Part shown: one piece after another, positions 24,563 to 34,319 of the stretch
Position numbering within the stretch: the stretch's first letter is position 1
How the letters are laid out: every line of letters starts with the position of its first letter
Assembly: GCA_022340805.1 (NCBI GenBank)
Contig: JAJDNF010000048.1
Span: forward strand, 1-34,319
Direction of reading: 5' to 3'
Length of the DNA stretch: 34,319 nt
From: Chromatiaceae bacterium
GTDB taxonomy: Bacteria > Pseudomonadota > Gammaproteobacteria > Chromatiales > Chromatiaceae
The notes under the pieces: generated by a model
What the model was told of the DNA's origin: nothing
Database searches by the model: none
Seen by the model: the letters and a program-made list of their open reading frames with translations, nothing else
Program-made: the position numbers and the translations under genes

Positions 24563-25441
24563 TCAGCACTCCGTGAGCAGGCTCTGCATCATGTGCTCGG
24601 CCTGGGCGGCGTATCCGCCACCGAACAGGTTGAGGTGATTGAGGACGTGGTAAAGGTTGTACAGCGTCTTGCGCACGCGGTAGCCAGGGTCTATCGGCCA
24701 GGCCTCGCGGTACGCCGCATAGAAGTCCGGGCTGAAACCGCCGAACAGTTCCGTCATGGCCAGTTCGGCCTCGCGGTCGCCGTAATAGGTGGCGGGGTCG
24801 TAGATGACGGGTTGCGCAGAACGGGTGAAGCCCAGATTCCCGCTCCACAGGTCGCCGTGCAACAGCGAGGGTTGTGGGTCATGGTCGATCAATACTGCAA
24901 AGCGCCCGAGCAGGTCCTCGCCCAGGGTCTGCAGGCGGCCGCGGTAACCGTTGCGCGCGGCCAGTTCGAGCTGAAAGCCGAGGCGCTGCTCATGCCAGAA
25001 CCCGGTCCAGTCGTCCCGCCAGTCATTGTGCTGCGGCGTCGCGCCGATGGTGTTGGCACGGTGCCAGCCGAAGGCCGCGTGGCCGCAACGGTGCAACGCT
25101 GCCAGTTGTCGCCCGGCCTCTCGCCAGGCCATATCACTGCCATGGCCAAGCTGCAGGTGCTCCATCACGATAAAGGCGGTGTCGGCGCTGCGGCCTGTAC
25201 ACAGTGCCTGCGGCGCGCGCAAGGTGGTGCTCGCTGCCAGCGCACCGAGCCCCTCGGCCTCGGCCTCGAACATGGCCAGCAGATCGGCGCGGTTGGTCTT
25301 CACAAACCAGCGCTGATCCCCGTCGGACAGCTCGAACGCACTGTTGACGCAACCACCGCCGAGGCCGCGCGGAGGCTGCGCCCGGAAATCCCTGCCGGTC
25401 GCGGCGCCGATGCTGTCGGCGATATCCTGCCAGACGCTCAA
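24563..25441 (-). CDS. Fructosamine kinase family protein
   Basis: Kinase of 292 residues in the fructosamine-3-kinase/ketosamine kinase family, which phosphorylates sugar adducts on proteins so that they fall off. The ATP site has GGGCVNSAFELSDGDQRWFV with Lys in FVKTN. The catalytic loop is LLHGDLWSGNLGF, and the metal Asp is in VIYDPATYYGDREAELAM. The length matches bacterial YniA-type members. Its ATG overlaps the HNH gene stop by four bases (ATGA), so it is translated from that transcript. Confidence 0.93.
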   Translation of the reverse strand: MSVWQDIADSIGAATGRDFRAQPPRGLGGGCVNSAFELSDGDQRWFVKTNRADLLAMFEAEAEGLGALAASTTLRAPQALCTGRSADTAFIVMEHLQLGHGSDMAWREAGRQLAALHRCGHAAFGWHRANTIGATPQHNDWRDDWTGFWHEQRLGFQLELAARNGYRGRLQTLGEDLLGRFAVLIDHDPQPSLLHGDLWSGNLGFTRSAQPVIYDPATYYGDREAELAMTELFGGFSPDFYAAYREAWPIDPGYRVRKTLYNLYHVLNHLNLFGGGYAAQAEHMMQSLLTEC

Positions 25442-26037
25442 GCAGCCGTGTTCCCGGCGCCGTGCACGCGCCCGCGCAATGGACTGGTGCGCGGGAAATG
25501 GGCGCGCAGAAACGCCATCTGGTCGGCCAGCACGTCACGTCCCTGCAGGTAGATGTACTCGGCATGGGTGGGTTTGAACGGGATCGCGAGCAGCTGCATC
25601 CCGGCCTGTTCCGGGGTCCTGCCAGCCTTGTGGTGGTTGCATCGCGTGCACGCGGTCACCACGTTGTTCCAATGGTTCTGCCCGCCCTGGCTGATCGGTG
25701 TGACATGGTCGCGCGACAGCTCGCGGTGGCTGAAACGCTCGCCGCAATACAGACACAGATGATCGTCGCGCTGGAACAGGGTGTGATTGCTCAGCGGGGG
25801 CGTGTAGCTGTCGCGCAGCTGGTGATTGCCGTGGGTGGCCACGATCGAGTTGATCTCGACCTGGCTGCGACGCCGGGTGATCGCGTTGATACCGCCATGC
25901 AGCACGAACAGCGGTTCGCCACACACGTAGGCAACCATGCCGAGAAAATGCAGGCGCGCGACCTGGCGGAAATCGATCCACTCCAGCGGCATCCCCGAGG
26001 CATCGGTGCGCAGAATCTGTTGCGACAGGCTAGGCAC
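25438..26037 (-). CDS. HNH endonuclease family protein
   Basis: Protein of 199 residues with a C-terminal HNH domain: CLYCGERF (first CxxC), SRDHVTPISQGG (His-containing catalytic strand), HWNNVV and CTRCNHHKAG (second CxxC). The N-terminal half (about residues 1-95) is a strand-rich region of unknown role that includes VYVC-like and RRRSQVEINSIVATHG. Homologues of this architecture are widespread, chromosomal and single-copy in proteobacteria, so a restriction or mobile role is not implied. It is the first gene of a pair with the fructosamine kinase family gene. Confidence 0.9.
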   Translation of the reverse strand: MPSLSQQILRTDASGMPLEWIDFRQVARLHFLGMVAYVCGEPLFVLHGGINAITRRRSQVEINSIVATHGNHQLRDSYTPPLSNHTLFQRDDHLCLYCGERFSHRELSRDHVTPISQGGQNHWNNVVTACTRCNHHKAGRTPEQAGMQLLAIPFKPTHAEYIYLQGRDVLADQMAFLRAHFPRTSPLRGRVHGAGNTAA

Positions 26038-26402
26038 GGTGCCTCTCCCACACGAGCGTTGCGCGGTTATTGCATAGATCGCGACGCGTTTTCAAGGGGT
26101 GCTCTGCAAGCTCCGGTTGAGTCACGGTCGCGAGGCGTAAAGCGCCTCCGTGCGGTTGGGTGTCCTGAAAAGCCCGGATGGGCTCGTCCAGCACCTGCCT
26201 GCATTACCAGCCGTTCAGTGTGCGGCGCTTCGTGTCCGCGGTGTTGGGCAGCCCGTCTGCCGGTTGGCACCGCGCCCGGGGATTCACCGTTCTGCGGGTC
26301 GTTGTTACGCCGTTTCGGGGTCGCAGCGCGTTTCACCTTAAGATGCGAGCGGGAGTGAAATATCACGCCGGTATGCGCCTGACAGGTGATTTCCGTATTG
26401 AC

Positions 26403-26411
26403 TTATGCACA
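26403..26411 (+). promoter_or_regulatory. DnaA box (exact consensus)
   Basis: TTATGCACA fits the DnaA consensus TTATNCACA exactly. It lies about 50 bases before the AT-rich block at 26461-26520. Confidence 0.6.
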
Positions 26412-26460
26412 CAACCGGTGCAAGGGGTTAGAGACAGGTCTACCGCGCCATCCTGCCTTT

Positions 26461-26520
26461 TTAGAATTTTATGAAATAACTTAAATATATGATTTATAAG
26501 GCAAATAGAGAATTGACGGA
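26461..26520. other. AT-rich block, candidate unwinding element
   Basis: Sixty bases with about 22% GC, including TTAAATATATGATTTATAAG. Genes on both sides are clearly GC-rich. The block could melt easily (origin unwinding), or serve as an UP-element-like promoter region for priA. Confidence 0.6.
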
Positions 26521-26592
26521 TTTTCGACCAATCTGCGCCAAATCAAGTGCCAGCGCAGCCTGCGGGCGATTGCGCCAGGTTCTTCCACAAAG

Positions 26593-26601
26593 TTATCCAC
26601 A
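26593..26601 (+). promoter_or_regulatory. DnaA box (exact R1-type consensus)
   Basis: TTATCCACA is the strongest DnaA-binding sequence known from E. coli. It is followed closely by CTGTGGAT, giving a partial inverted pair. Confidence 0.65.
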
Positions 26602-26620
26602 GGTTCTGTGGATTGTCGGC

Positions 26621-26633
26621 TAAGCAATTGATT
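26621..26633 (-). promoter_or_regulatory. IHF-consensus site
   Basis: On the minus strand, AATCAATTGCTTA matches WATCAANNNNTTR at every defined position. It lies 20 bases after the second DnaA box and about 60 bases before priA. IHF bends DNA at origins and at promoters. Confidence 0.5.
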
Positions 26634-26695
26634 GTCGCCGGGATAGTTCCGGATTGCGTGACCGTGCTGCGCTCGGCGCGCCGATCGGGTGGTCG

Positions 26696-28894
<2,199 letters not shown>

Positions 28895-29017
28895 GCGCAC
28901 CCGCCAGCTGCGGCCGCCGAGGCCGTGCGCCAGTGCCGTGCGGTGGCCGGCTGGCGCCCTTTTTCCTGCCGATCCTGTTATCCTTCTGCGCCCGCAGACC
29001 GCCGCAGTTTCTCAACT

Positions 29018-30778
29018 ATGAAATCGCATATTGCCGACCTGATCTCCAAGGCCATGGATGAACTGGTTGCTGCAGGAGTATTCAGCAGCGCCGATTGCCA
29101 CCCGCCGGTGATCGAGCGCACACGCGACCCGGCGCATGGCGACTTCGCCAGCAATGTCGCCATGGTGCACAGTAAGGCGGCAAAGATGCGTCCGCGCGAT
29201 CTCGCCGAACGCCTGCTCGCCGTCCTGCCGGACTCCGGCCTGGTCAGCGCGGTCGAGATCGCCGGGCCCGGTTTTATCAACTTCCGACTTGCCGACAGCG
29301 CCTATCGCATGCTGATTCCCGAGGTCCTGAAACAGGGCCATTCCTTCGGTCGCAGCAGCCTCGGTGCGGGCAAGCGTGTGCAGGTCGAGTTCGTTTCCGC
29401 CAACCCCACCGGCCCGCTGCACGTCGGCCACGGTCGCGGCGCGGCCTACGGTGCGGTGGTCGCCGATTTGCTCGAGGCGGTCGGTTACGACGTGCATCGC
29501 GAGTACTACGTCAACGACGCAGGGCGGCAGATGGATATCCTCGCCACTTCTGTGTGGCTGCGCTACCTCGAGCTGTGCGGTGAGGCGCTCGATTTTCCGA
29601 GCAACGGCTACCGCGGCGACTACGTCTGGGACATCGCTGCGACCCTGCACCGCGAACATGCCGATGCCTACCGTCACATGGCCGAAGAGGTATTCGACCG
29701 CGTACCGCTCGACGAGCCGGCTGGCGGCGACAAAGAGGCGCACATCGACGGTCTGATTGCGCAGGCCAAAAAACTGCTCGGTGACAACCGCTACCGCTTC
29801 GTGTTCGAGCTGGGCCTGAATGTGATCCTGGACGATATCCGTGACGATCTCAGCCTGTTCGGTGTCGACTACCAGGAGTGGTACTCCGAGCGTTCGCTGG
29901 CCGAATCCGGCGCAGTGAACAAGGCGATCGAGCGGCTGCGCGGGTCTGGCCACCTGTATGAGCGGGGCGGTGCCTGGTGGTTTCGTTCTACCGACTTCGG
30001 TGACGAGAAGGACCGCGTGGTGGTGCGCGAGAACGGCCAGATGACCTATTTCGCCTCGGATATCGCCTACCATATGGACAAGCTCGAGCGCGGCTTCGAT
30101 CGCGTGATCGACATCTGGGGCGCCGATCATCACGGTTATGTGCCGCGGGTCAAGGCGGCGCTGCAGGCGATGGGTGGGGATGCATCCAGGCTCGACGTAC
30201 TGCTGGTGCAGTTCGCGATCCTGTACCGTGGCGGTGAGAAGGCGCAGATGTCGACCCGCTCCGGTGAATTCATCACCCTGCGTGAATTGCGCAAGGAGGT
30301 CGGCCGCGATGCGGCGCGCTTCTTCTATGTGATGCGCAAATGCGAACAGCACATGGACTTCGACCTGGATCTGGCCAAGTCGCAATCCAGCGACAACCCG
30401 GTGTATTACGTCCAGTATGCGCATGCACGCATCCACGCGGTGCTGCGGCAGGCGGCGGACAAGCTGATCGACGTGCAGCCAAGCGAGGGTGCGACTCATC
30501 TCGAACGCCTGGTCGAGACGCATGAGCTGGACCTGATGAAGACACTGTCGCGCTACCCGGAGGTGGTCGAGTCAGCCGCGACCAACGAGGAGCCGCATCA
30601 GCTCACGCACTACCTGCGCGAACTGGCCAACGACTTTCACACGTACTACAACGCGCATCAGTTTCTGGTCGGCGACGCGGCCCTGCGCGACGCGCGCATC
30701 AAGCTTATCCTGGCGACCCGCGAGGTGCTGCGCAACGGACTCAACCTGCTCGGCGTTTCGGCGCCGGAGCAGATGTAG
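29018..30778 (+). CDS. argS: Arginyl-tRNA synthetase ArgS
   Basis: Class I aminoacyl-tRNA synthetase of 586 residues that charges tRNA-Arg. The N-terminal additional domain starts [17 protein letters not shown]. The ATP motif is [17 protein letters not shown], with HVGH at about 135-138. The second class I motif is reduced to [10 protein letters not shown] (about 409-418), without the usual lysines, as in many bacterial ArgRS. The C-terminal anticodon-binding domain ends [12 protein letters not shown], the usual close of the family. The ATG at 29018 is chosen over a frame reaching to 28925 because it starts the known domain. It lies between priA (123 bp) and the SPOR protein gene. Confidence 0.96.
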   Translation: MKSHIADLISKAMDELVAAGVFSSADCHPPVIERTRDPAHGDFASNVAMVHSKAAKMRPRDLAERLLAVLPDSGLVSAVEIAGPGFINFRLADSAYRMLIPEVLKQGHSFGRSSLGAGKRVQVEFVSANPTGPLHVGHGRGAAYGAVVADLLEAVGYDVHREYYVNDAGRQMDILATSVWLRYLELCGEALDFPSNGYRGDYVWDIAATLHREHADAYRHMAEEVFDRVPLDEPAGGDKEAHIDGLIAQAKKLLGDNRYRFVFELGLNVILDDIRDDLSLFGVDYQEWYSERSLAESGAVNKAIERLRGSGHLYERGGAWWFRSTDFGDEKDRVVVRENGQMTYFASDIAYHMDKLERGFDRVIDIWGADHHGYVPRVKAALQAMGGDASRLDVLLVQFAILYRGGEKAQMSTRSGEFITLRELRKEVGRDAARFFYVMRKCEQHMDFDLDLAKSQSSDNPVYYVQYAHARIHAVLRQAADKLIDVQPSEGATHLERLVETHELDLMKTLSRYPEVVESAATNEEPHQLTHYLRELANDFHTYYNAHQFLVGDAALRDARIKLILATREVLRNGLNLLGVSAPEQM

Positions 30779-30942
30779 TTTGAACGCCTTGTGTGCCTTG
30801 CCCGAAATTGCGTCGGCGCTTTGCGGCAGGCCGCGGCAATGCGGACTTTCTGCCTGCACGCCGTCGCGGTGGATGGGCGATCAGGCTAGAATTCCGGGCC
30901 TTTGAGGAGCGTGTTGCCGGAGCAGCGCGGGCAGTAACGATC

Positions 30943-31521
30943 GTGCCTCGAGACTACAAACATCGCGCGCAAAAAAGGCCAGCCAAAAAGCCGCTGCCGG
31001 GGTGGCTGTGGCTGCTCACCGGCCTGCTGCTGGGTGGCTTCGTCGTCGGGCTGGTGTGGCTGAAGGGTCAATCGCTCGACGCCGGCGGTGAGTGGGTCGG
31101 CGCGAAGCCTGACCGGCCGCCACAGGGCAAGCCGGAATCCTCAGCGGGTGTCGAGGTTCCGCCGCCGCCGAAGCCACGCTTCGACTTCTACAACATGCTG
31201 CCGAAGATGGAAGTGGTGGTCCCGGACGATGAGCTCGACCAGGAGCCGAATGCGGCCCCCGACAGCACGCCTTCGGCCCCGGCAACCTATCTGTTGCAGG
31301 TGGGTTCGTTCCGGCGCGCCGAGGATGCCGAACGGCTCAAGGCGCAGCTGGCGCTGCTCGGCTTCGAGGCCAAGGTGGTGAGTGCACGGATCAGCGCACA
31401 GGACACGCGCTACCGGGTGCGTTCCGGCCCGTACAAGGGCAAAGATGCCCTCAACCACGCCAGGCAGCGCCTTGCCGACAATGGTTTCAAGGTGATTGTG
31501 ATCCGCGTCGACGGCAACTGA
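30943..31521 (+). CDS. ftsN: SPOR domain cell-division protein, FtsN-like
   Basis: Bitopic inner-membrane protein of 192 residues. A short basic cytoplasmic tail (DYKHRAQKRPAKKPLPG) is followed by one membrane helix (about 25-45, WLWLLTGLLLGGFVVGLVWL), a Pro-rich periplasmic linker containing FDFYNMLPKMEVVVPDDE, and a C-terminal SPOR domain (about 115-190, YLLQVGSFRRAEDAERLKAQ onward) that binds denuded septal peptidoglycan. The FYxxLP(x)MEV block is a mark of the FtsN-type proteins found next to argS in Pseudomonas. GTG 30943 is the best start, though its ribosome site is weak; the frame upstream of it is not protein-like. Confidence 0.87.
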   Translation: MPRDYKHRAQKRPAKKPLPGWLWLLTGLLLGGFVVGLVWLKGQSLDAGGEWVGAKPDRPPQGKPESSAGVEVPPPPKPRFDFYNMLPKMEVVVPDDELDQEPNAAPDSTPSAPATYLLQVGSFRRAEDAERLKAQLALLGFEAKVVSARISAQDTRYRVRSGPYKGKDALNHARQRLADNGFKVIVIRVDGN

Positions 31522-31525
31522 ATAA

Positions 31526-32338
31526 TCAGGGTCCGGGTGTCTGTTCGGGCGCATCGCCAGCGGCATTGGCCGCCAGCCATGCACGTACGCTTGCAACCAG
31601 GCTGTCATCGAGTCCGGCGTAGCCGGGCAGGGCTCCCGGCACCGTGATCTGGCGGTAAGCCGGAATCCTGCCTGCGGTTGCGGCCTGTCTGCGTGCTGCG
31701 GCATTTTCTCTGACCGCAGCGGTATCGCGCTCCGCGAAGATGTCGAGCAGCGGTTGCTGCAGCTTGCCCAGGGTGGCCAGATTGCCGACCGCGTCGTCCG
31801 CCTCGATCCGTGTGCTGATCAACACCAGCGCTCGCACCCGGTCCGGCGGTTCGGCACTCGCGTATTGCACCAGCAGCGGACCGCTGTCGCCGACGGCGAT
31901 GACCGCCGGGGGCTGCATGGCCCGGGTGTTCAGCCAGTCCAGTCCGGCCTTCAGGCGCGCCTCGATCGCGCTGGTCCTGTCGAGCCAGGCGCTGCGCGAC
32001 TCGCCCGGATAGGCGACCGGCAGCTGTACCGAGAGGGTGTCCCATCCGGCCGCTGCGAGTCCGAGGCGTAGCGGCCGGATAACCGCGATGCTGTCGGCAT
32101 TGCTGCTGCGGTCGTGCAGCAGCAGTATCGCGCCGCGCCGTTCGGTCTGTGCGTGCGGTTGGTGGATGGCGGCAAAGCCTTCGCCGCCGGCCTTCAGCGC
32201 GATGACCTCGCCCTGCGGGTTGTCGCCCCGGGCGAACTCGGACTCGAGGCGCTGCTCGGCGGGCAGGTTGGCTGCGGATGCGCTGCAGGCGACCAGGGAC
32301 AGTGCCAGGAACGCGCTCGCCAGGGTTGTCGGCTTCAT
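31526..32338 (-). CDS. Exported alpha/beta-hydrolase-like protein (DUF3530 type), possibly inactive
   Basis: Protein of 270 residues with a cleavable leader (MKPTTLASAFLALSLVACSA ending ASA). The fold is suggested by GAILLLHDRSSNADS, VIAVGDSGPLLVQYA and LLDIFAERDTAAV, which align with the oxyanion strand, nucleophile elbow and acid strand of alpha/beta hydrolases in the DUF3530 group. The elbow reads G-D-S-G-P instead of GxSxG, and near the end, where a catalytic His is expected, the sequence is VPGALPGYAGLDD with no His. It may therefore be a non-catalytic member. The ATG at 32338 begins the leader; the frame further upstream is not supported. It is alone on this strand between SPOR and rpe. 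Confidence 0.75.
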   Translation of the reverse strand: MKPTTLASAFLALSLVACSASAANLPAEQRLESEFARGDNPQGEVIALKAGGEGFAAIHQPHAQTERRGAILLLHDRSSNADSIAVIRPLRLGLAAAGWDTLSVQLPVAYPGESRSAWLDRTSAIEARLKAGLDWLNTRAMQPPAVIAVGDSGPLLVQYASAEPPDRVRALVLISTRIEADDAVGNLATLGKLQQPLLDIFAERDTAAVRENAAARRQAATAGRIPAYRQITVPGALPGYAGLDDSLVASVRAWLAANAAGDAPEQTPGP

Positions 32339-32461
32339 ATCGCTGTGGCTGCAAAGGTGGGCGCTTTCCGGTAAAGTCACCCGTCCGTTTTTTTGGGGCC
32401 CGGTGCGCCGGGGCTGTCTCAACAAAGTTTAGCGCCGGATCACCGGCCAGGGAGCGACGAC

Positions 32462-33151
32462 ATGGCAGATTACGCGATCGCGCCGTCCATTCTTTCCGCC
32501 GATTTTGCCAAGCTCGGCGAGGAATGCGACAAGGTGCTGGCCTCTGGTGCCGATTTCATCCATTTCGACGTGATGGACAACCATTACGTGCCCAACCTGA
32601 CCATTGGGCCGCTGGTCTGTGAGGCGTTGCGCAAGCACGGCATTACCGCACCGATCGACGTGCATCTGATGGTCAGCCCGGTCGACCGGATCGTGGGTGA
32701 CTTCGCTGCCGCCGGCGCGACCTATATCACCTTTCACCCCGAGGCCTCGGAACACGTCGACCGCACCCTGCAGCTGATCAAGGGTGAGGGCTGTAAGGCT
32801 GGTCTGGTGTTCAACCCGGCCACCCCGCTGACCCACCTCGAGTACGTGCTCGACAAGATCGACATGATCCTGCTGATGTCGGTGAACCCCGGCTTCGGTG
32901 GGCAGAGCTTCATTCCCTCGGCGCTGGACAAGCTCAGGCAGACCCGGGAGATCATAAAGGCCTCGGGCCGCGATATCCGCCTCGAGATCGACGGCGGCGT
33001 CAAGGCCGACAACATCGCCGAGATCGCTGCGGCCGGAGCGGATACCTTCGTGTCGGGTTCTGGCATCTTCAGCAAGGGCAGGGACAGCGATCCCAACCGC
33101 TACGATGGCATCATCGCGGAGATGCGCGCAGCGCTGGCCAAGGTCGGCTGA
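32462..33151 (+). CDS. rpe: Ribulose-phosphate 3-epimerase Rpe
   Basis: TIM-barrel epimerase of 229 residues that interconverts ribulose 5-phosphate and xylulose 5-phosphate in the Calvin and pentose phosphate pathways. The opening [16 protein letters not shown], the metal-site segments [19 protein letters not shown] and [11 protein letters not shown], the loop [14 protein letters not shown] and [12 protein letters not shown] are all intact, so both catalytic Asp residues and the His ligands are present. GGGAG lies upstream of the ATG at 32462. gph follows after 245 bp on the same strand, an arrangement common in gammaproteobacteria; in an autotroph it would couple sugar-phosphate cycling with removal of phosphoglycolate. 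Confidence 0.97.
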   Translation: MADYAIAPSILSADFAKLGEECDKVLASGADFIHFDVMDNHYVPNLTIGPLVCEALRKHGITAPIDVHLMVSPVDRIVGDFAAAGATYITFHPEASEHVDRTLQLIKGEGCKAGLVFNPATPLTHLEYVLDKIDMILLMSVNPGFGGQSFIPSALDKLRQTREIIKASGRDIRLEIDGGVKADNIAEIAAAGADTFVSGSGIFSKGRDSDPNRYDGIIAEMRAALAKVG

Positions 33152-33396
33152 CGCCGCGCCTGCGGCGGTGTTCAACGGGGTAGGCCGCCCCGCGACCTGT
33201 TGGACATTCGGCGGCGTCCGGCCAGGTGCCCGGCGCCATCCCGGTCTTGTTGCTGCCCGCGTCGTCAATGACGCCGGGTGCCCCGGGCACGCCTGACGGG
33301 CGTATGCCGGTGTGCCCAATGCCGGGTCACCGGGATGGCTTGCCAGCCTGCGCACGGTTGCCGGATGCGGGCCAACTTTTTCGTCTGCTGCATACG
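33152..33396. other. GC-rich 245-bp spacer between rpe and gph
   Basis: No coding sequence is evident. Right after rpe, CGCCGC and GCGGCG pair around GCCT, without a T-run. GTGCCC-C-GGGCAC near 33280 is a second small palindrome. It probably holds the gph promoter, though I see no clear consensus. Confidence 0.5.
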
Positions 33397-34074
33397 ATGG
33401 TTCGACCGATGCTCAAGAAACCGAAAATGATCCTGATAGACGTCGATGGCACGCTGGTCGACAGCGTCCCCGACCTGGCGTATTGCGTCGACGAGATGAT
33501 GCGCAGGCTCGGTCGTCCGGCACATGGCGAGGCGCTGGTCCGCAACTGGGTTGGCAACGGCGTGGAGCGCCTGGTACGACGTGCCCTGGTCGGGCAATTG
33601 GACGGGGAACCCAGCGACGACGACTACGCCCGGGCCTACCCGATGTTTCTGGAACTCTACGCGGACAACACCTCGAAACGCTCGTGCCTCTATCCGGGGG
33701 TGCGCGAGGGGCTCGCCTATATGAAGTCGCAGGGATACCGGCTCGGTTGTGTGACAAACAAGGCGGCACAGTTCACGGTGCCGTTGCTGAAGGATCTCGG
33801 GATATACGATGACTTCGGTATCGTCGTGTCCGGCGACACGTTGCCGGTCAAGAAACCCGACCCGCAACCCCTGTTGCACGCGGCCCGGTATTTCGAGGTC
33901 ACAGCGGATGAGTCCCTGATGCTGGGCGATTCGAAGAGCGACGTGACCGCGGCTCGCGCCGCGGGCTTCCAGATCGTCTGCATGAGCTACGGCTACAACC
34001 ACGGCGAGGATATCCGCACGTACGCGCCGGACGCGGTGATCGACTCGATGGCTGAGCTGCCGACGCTGATCTGA
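33397..34074 (+). CDS. gph: Phosphoglycolate phosphatase Gph
   Basis: HAD-superfamily phosphatase of 225 residues that removes phosphate from 2-phosphoglycolate, the toxic product of RuBisCO oxygenation and of DNA repair. Motif I is LIDVDGTLVDSVPDL, with the nucleophile Asp at about residue 15. The cap domain carries MMRRLGRP and RNWVGNGVERLVRRAL. Motif II is LGCVTNK, and motifs III/IV are KPDPQPLL and MLGDSKSDVTAARAAGF. The product is a little shorter than E. coli Gph. ATG codons at 33397 and 33409 are both possible, and the first is used here. trpE, sometimes the next gene in other gammaproteobacteria, is not present. Confidence 0.92.
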   Translation: MVRPMLKKPKMILIDVDGTLVDSVPDLAYCVDEMMRRLGRPAHGEALVRNWVGNGVERLVRRALVGQLDGEPSDDDYARAYPMFLELYADNTSKRSCLYPGVREGLAYMKSQGYRLGCVTNKAAQFTVPLLKDLGIYDDFGIVVSGDTLPVKKPDPQPLLHAARYFEVTADESLMLGDSKSDVTAARAAGFQIVCMSYGYNHGEDIRTYAPDAVIDSMAELPTLI

Positions 34075-34101
34075 GCGCTGCCTATCGGGCTGCGGGTGGA
34101 C

Positions 34102-34133
34102 AAAAAAAACCCCGCACCTTGGTGCGGGGTTTT
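34102..34133. terminator. Bidirectional intrinsic terminator
   Basis: CCCCGCAC and GTGCGGGG form an eight-pair stem with loop CTTG, flanked by eight A on the left and four T on the right. Read on the minus strand it is followed by eight T, so it chiefly terminates the sulfur-globule gene, and less strongly gph. Confidence 0.9.
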
Positions 34134-34175
34134 CGATGACCGCGATGGCGGTCGGCAATTCGTGCCGGGGCGGAA

Positions 34176-34319
34176 TTACTTGGCTTCTTCGGCCGGTGCA
34201 GCGACCGGTGCAACCGGAGCCATCGGGGCGTAGCCGTAAGGGGCGTAGCCGTAGCCATAGCCAGGTGCGGAGTAGTTGTAACCGCGACCCCAGCCGTCGC
34301 CAGAGCCGTAGCCGTTGCC
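34176..34319 (-). CDS. Sulfur globule protein-like (partial, C-terminus only)
   Basis: The last 47 codons of a minus-strand gene that enters from the right edge. The chain is a low-complexity run of Gly and Tyr (GNGYGSGDGWGRGYNYSAPG, then YGYGYAPYGYAPMAP) ending VAPVAAPAEEAK. This composition and the Ala/Pro/Lys end resemble the small envelope proteins of sulfur globules in Allochromatium vinosum (CV1/CV2 type), which coat intracellular S0 stores. The start and signal peptide are outside the window. Other Gly/Tyr-rich secreted proteins are possible. It converges on gph and has a strong terminator about 45 bp after its stop. Confidence 0.7.
   Translation of the reverse strand, partial: GNGYGSGDGWGRGYNYSAPGYGYGYAPYGYAPMAPVAPVAAPAEEAK

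Larger units (their letters stand above)
26403..26633. other. oriC-like region (candidate origin)
   Basis: Two exact DnaA boxes (26403-26411 and 26593-26601), two near-matches (TCTTCCACA at 26581 and TGTGGATTG at 26607), a 60-bp block at 26461-26520 with 13 G/C bases (about 22%), and an exact IHF-consensus match (26621-26633) lie within 231 bp in an otherwise GC-rich, gene-free stretch. This is the arrangement of a small chromosomal or ancestral origin. Against it, dnaA, dnaN, gyrB, mnmG and rpmH are not in the window, and two exact boxes are few. Larger housekeeping genes tend to run away from the site on both sides, as expected near an origin. Confidence 0.4.
26038..26695. other. 658-bp gene-free region
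   Basis: No protein-like frame or RNA gene is evident on either strand. The part from 26038 to about 26400 is GC-rich and featureless to me. The part from 26403 to 26633 holds DnaA boxes, an AT-rich block and an IHF-like site, listed separately. The promoters of priA and of the divergent HNH gene should also lie in this region. Confidence 0.8.

Noticed and set aside
26178-26474. 98-codon plus-strand frame in the gene-free region
   Set aside because: No ribosome site, no recognisable pattern, and it runs across the first DnaA box toward the AT-rich block.
30245-30265. Missing KMSK motif in ArgS as a sign of inactivation
   Set aside because: Most bacterial arginyl-tRNA synthetases lack a canonical KMSK, and all other motifs are intact.
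29012-30523. 503-codon minus-strand frame across argS
   Set aside because: Antisense to argS, with His/Val/Gln-rich sequence and no domain.

Overview
The window is a compact, GC-rich bacterial chromosome segment with no tRNA, rRNA, insertion sequence, integrase or CRISPR array that I can see. Gene content and order point to a gammaproteobacterium: ubiK and comM sit beside glnK-amtB, priA is followed by argS and an FtsN-like gene, rpe is followed by gph, ycgL by serB, and there is a pilU. The window ends inside a Gly/Tyr-rich gene whose visible C-terminus looks like a sulfur globule protein. Together with a TauE/SafE sulfite-exporter-type permease, this suggests a sulfur-oxidising, probably autotrophic member of the Chromatiales or a related symbiont group. 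The lineage is an inference; no 16S rRNA is present.

Layout. 0-2.2 kb: phosphomannomutase-type gene, a PilZ protein and a translationally coupled small protein. 2.2-4.4 kb (minus): ycgL, serB and an anchored periplasmic protein of unknown function. 4.5-5.6 kb: a tandem pair of Slp-type lipoproteins. 5.6-8.5 kb (minus): helical unknown, iron-type alcohol dehydrogenase, PilU. 8.5-11.6 kb: MOSC protein, DUF1415 protein, a small conserved protein, a 25-codon small ORF leading into the TauE permease, and ArfB. 11.6-15.7 kb (minus): remnant of a PQQ-type sugar dehydrogenase, ABC-F ATPase, ComM, UbiK. 15.7-18.4 kb: ammonium uptake operon (outer-membrane protein, GlnK, AmtB) behind a sigma-54 promoter with an NtrC-like site, closed by a strong terminator. 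18.5-23.2 kb (minus): tight four-gene operon MscS-like channel, RimB-type protease, RimK glutamate ligase, AstE/aspartoacylase-like zinc enzyme. 23.4-26.0 kb: DUF4124 protein, alpha/beta hydrolase, fructosamine-kinase family protein, HNH endonuclease. 26.0-26.7 kb: the only long gene-free stretch, with two exact DnaA boxes around a 60-bp block of about 22% GC and an exact IHF-consensus match. 26.7-34.3 kb: priA, argS, SPOR protein, a degenerate hydrolase, rpe, gph, a bidirectional terminator and the partial sulfur-globule gene.

The items most worth following up are: (1) the oriC-like architecture at 26.40-26.63 kb; (2) the MscS/RimB/RimK/AstE-like operon, which reads as a writer-plus-erasers set for protein or peptide glutamylation coupled to a membrane stress channel; (3) nitrogen control of an outer-membrane protein in the glnK-amtB operon; (4) the small ORF translationally coupled to TauE; and (5) the dehydrogenase remnant.
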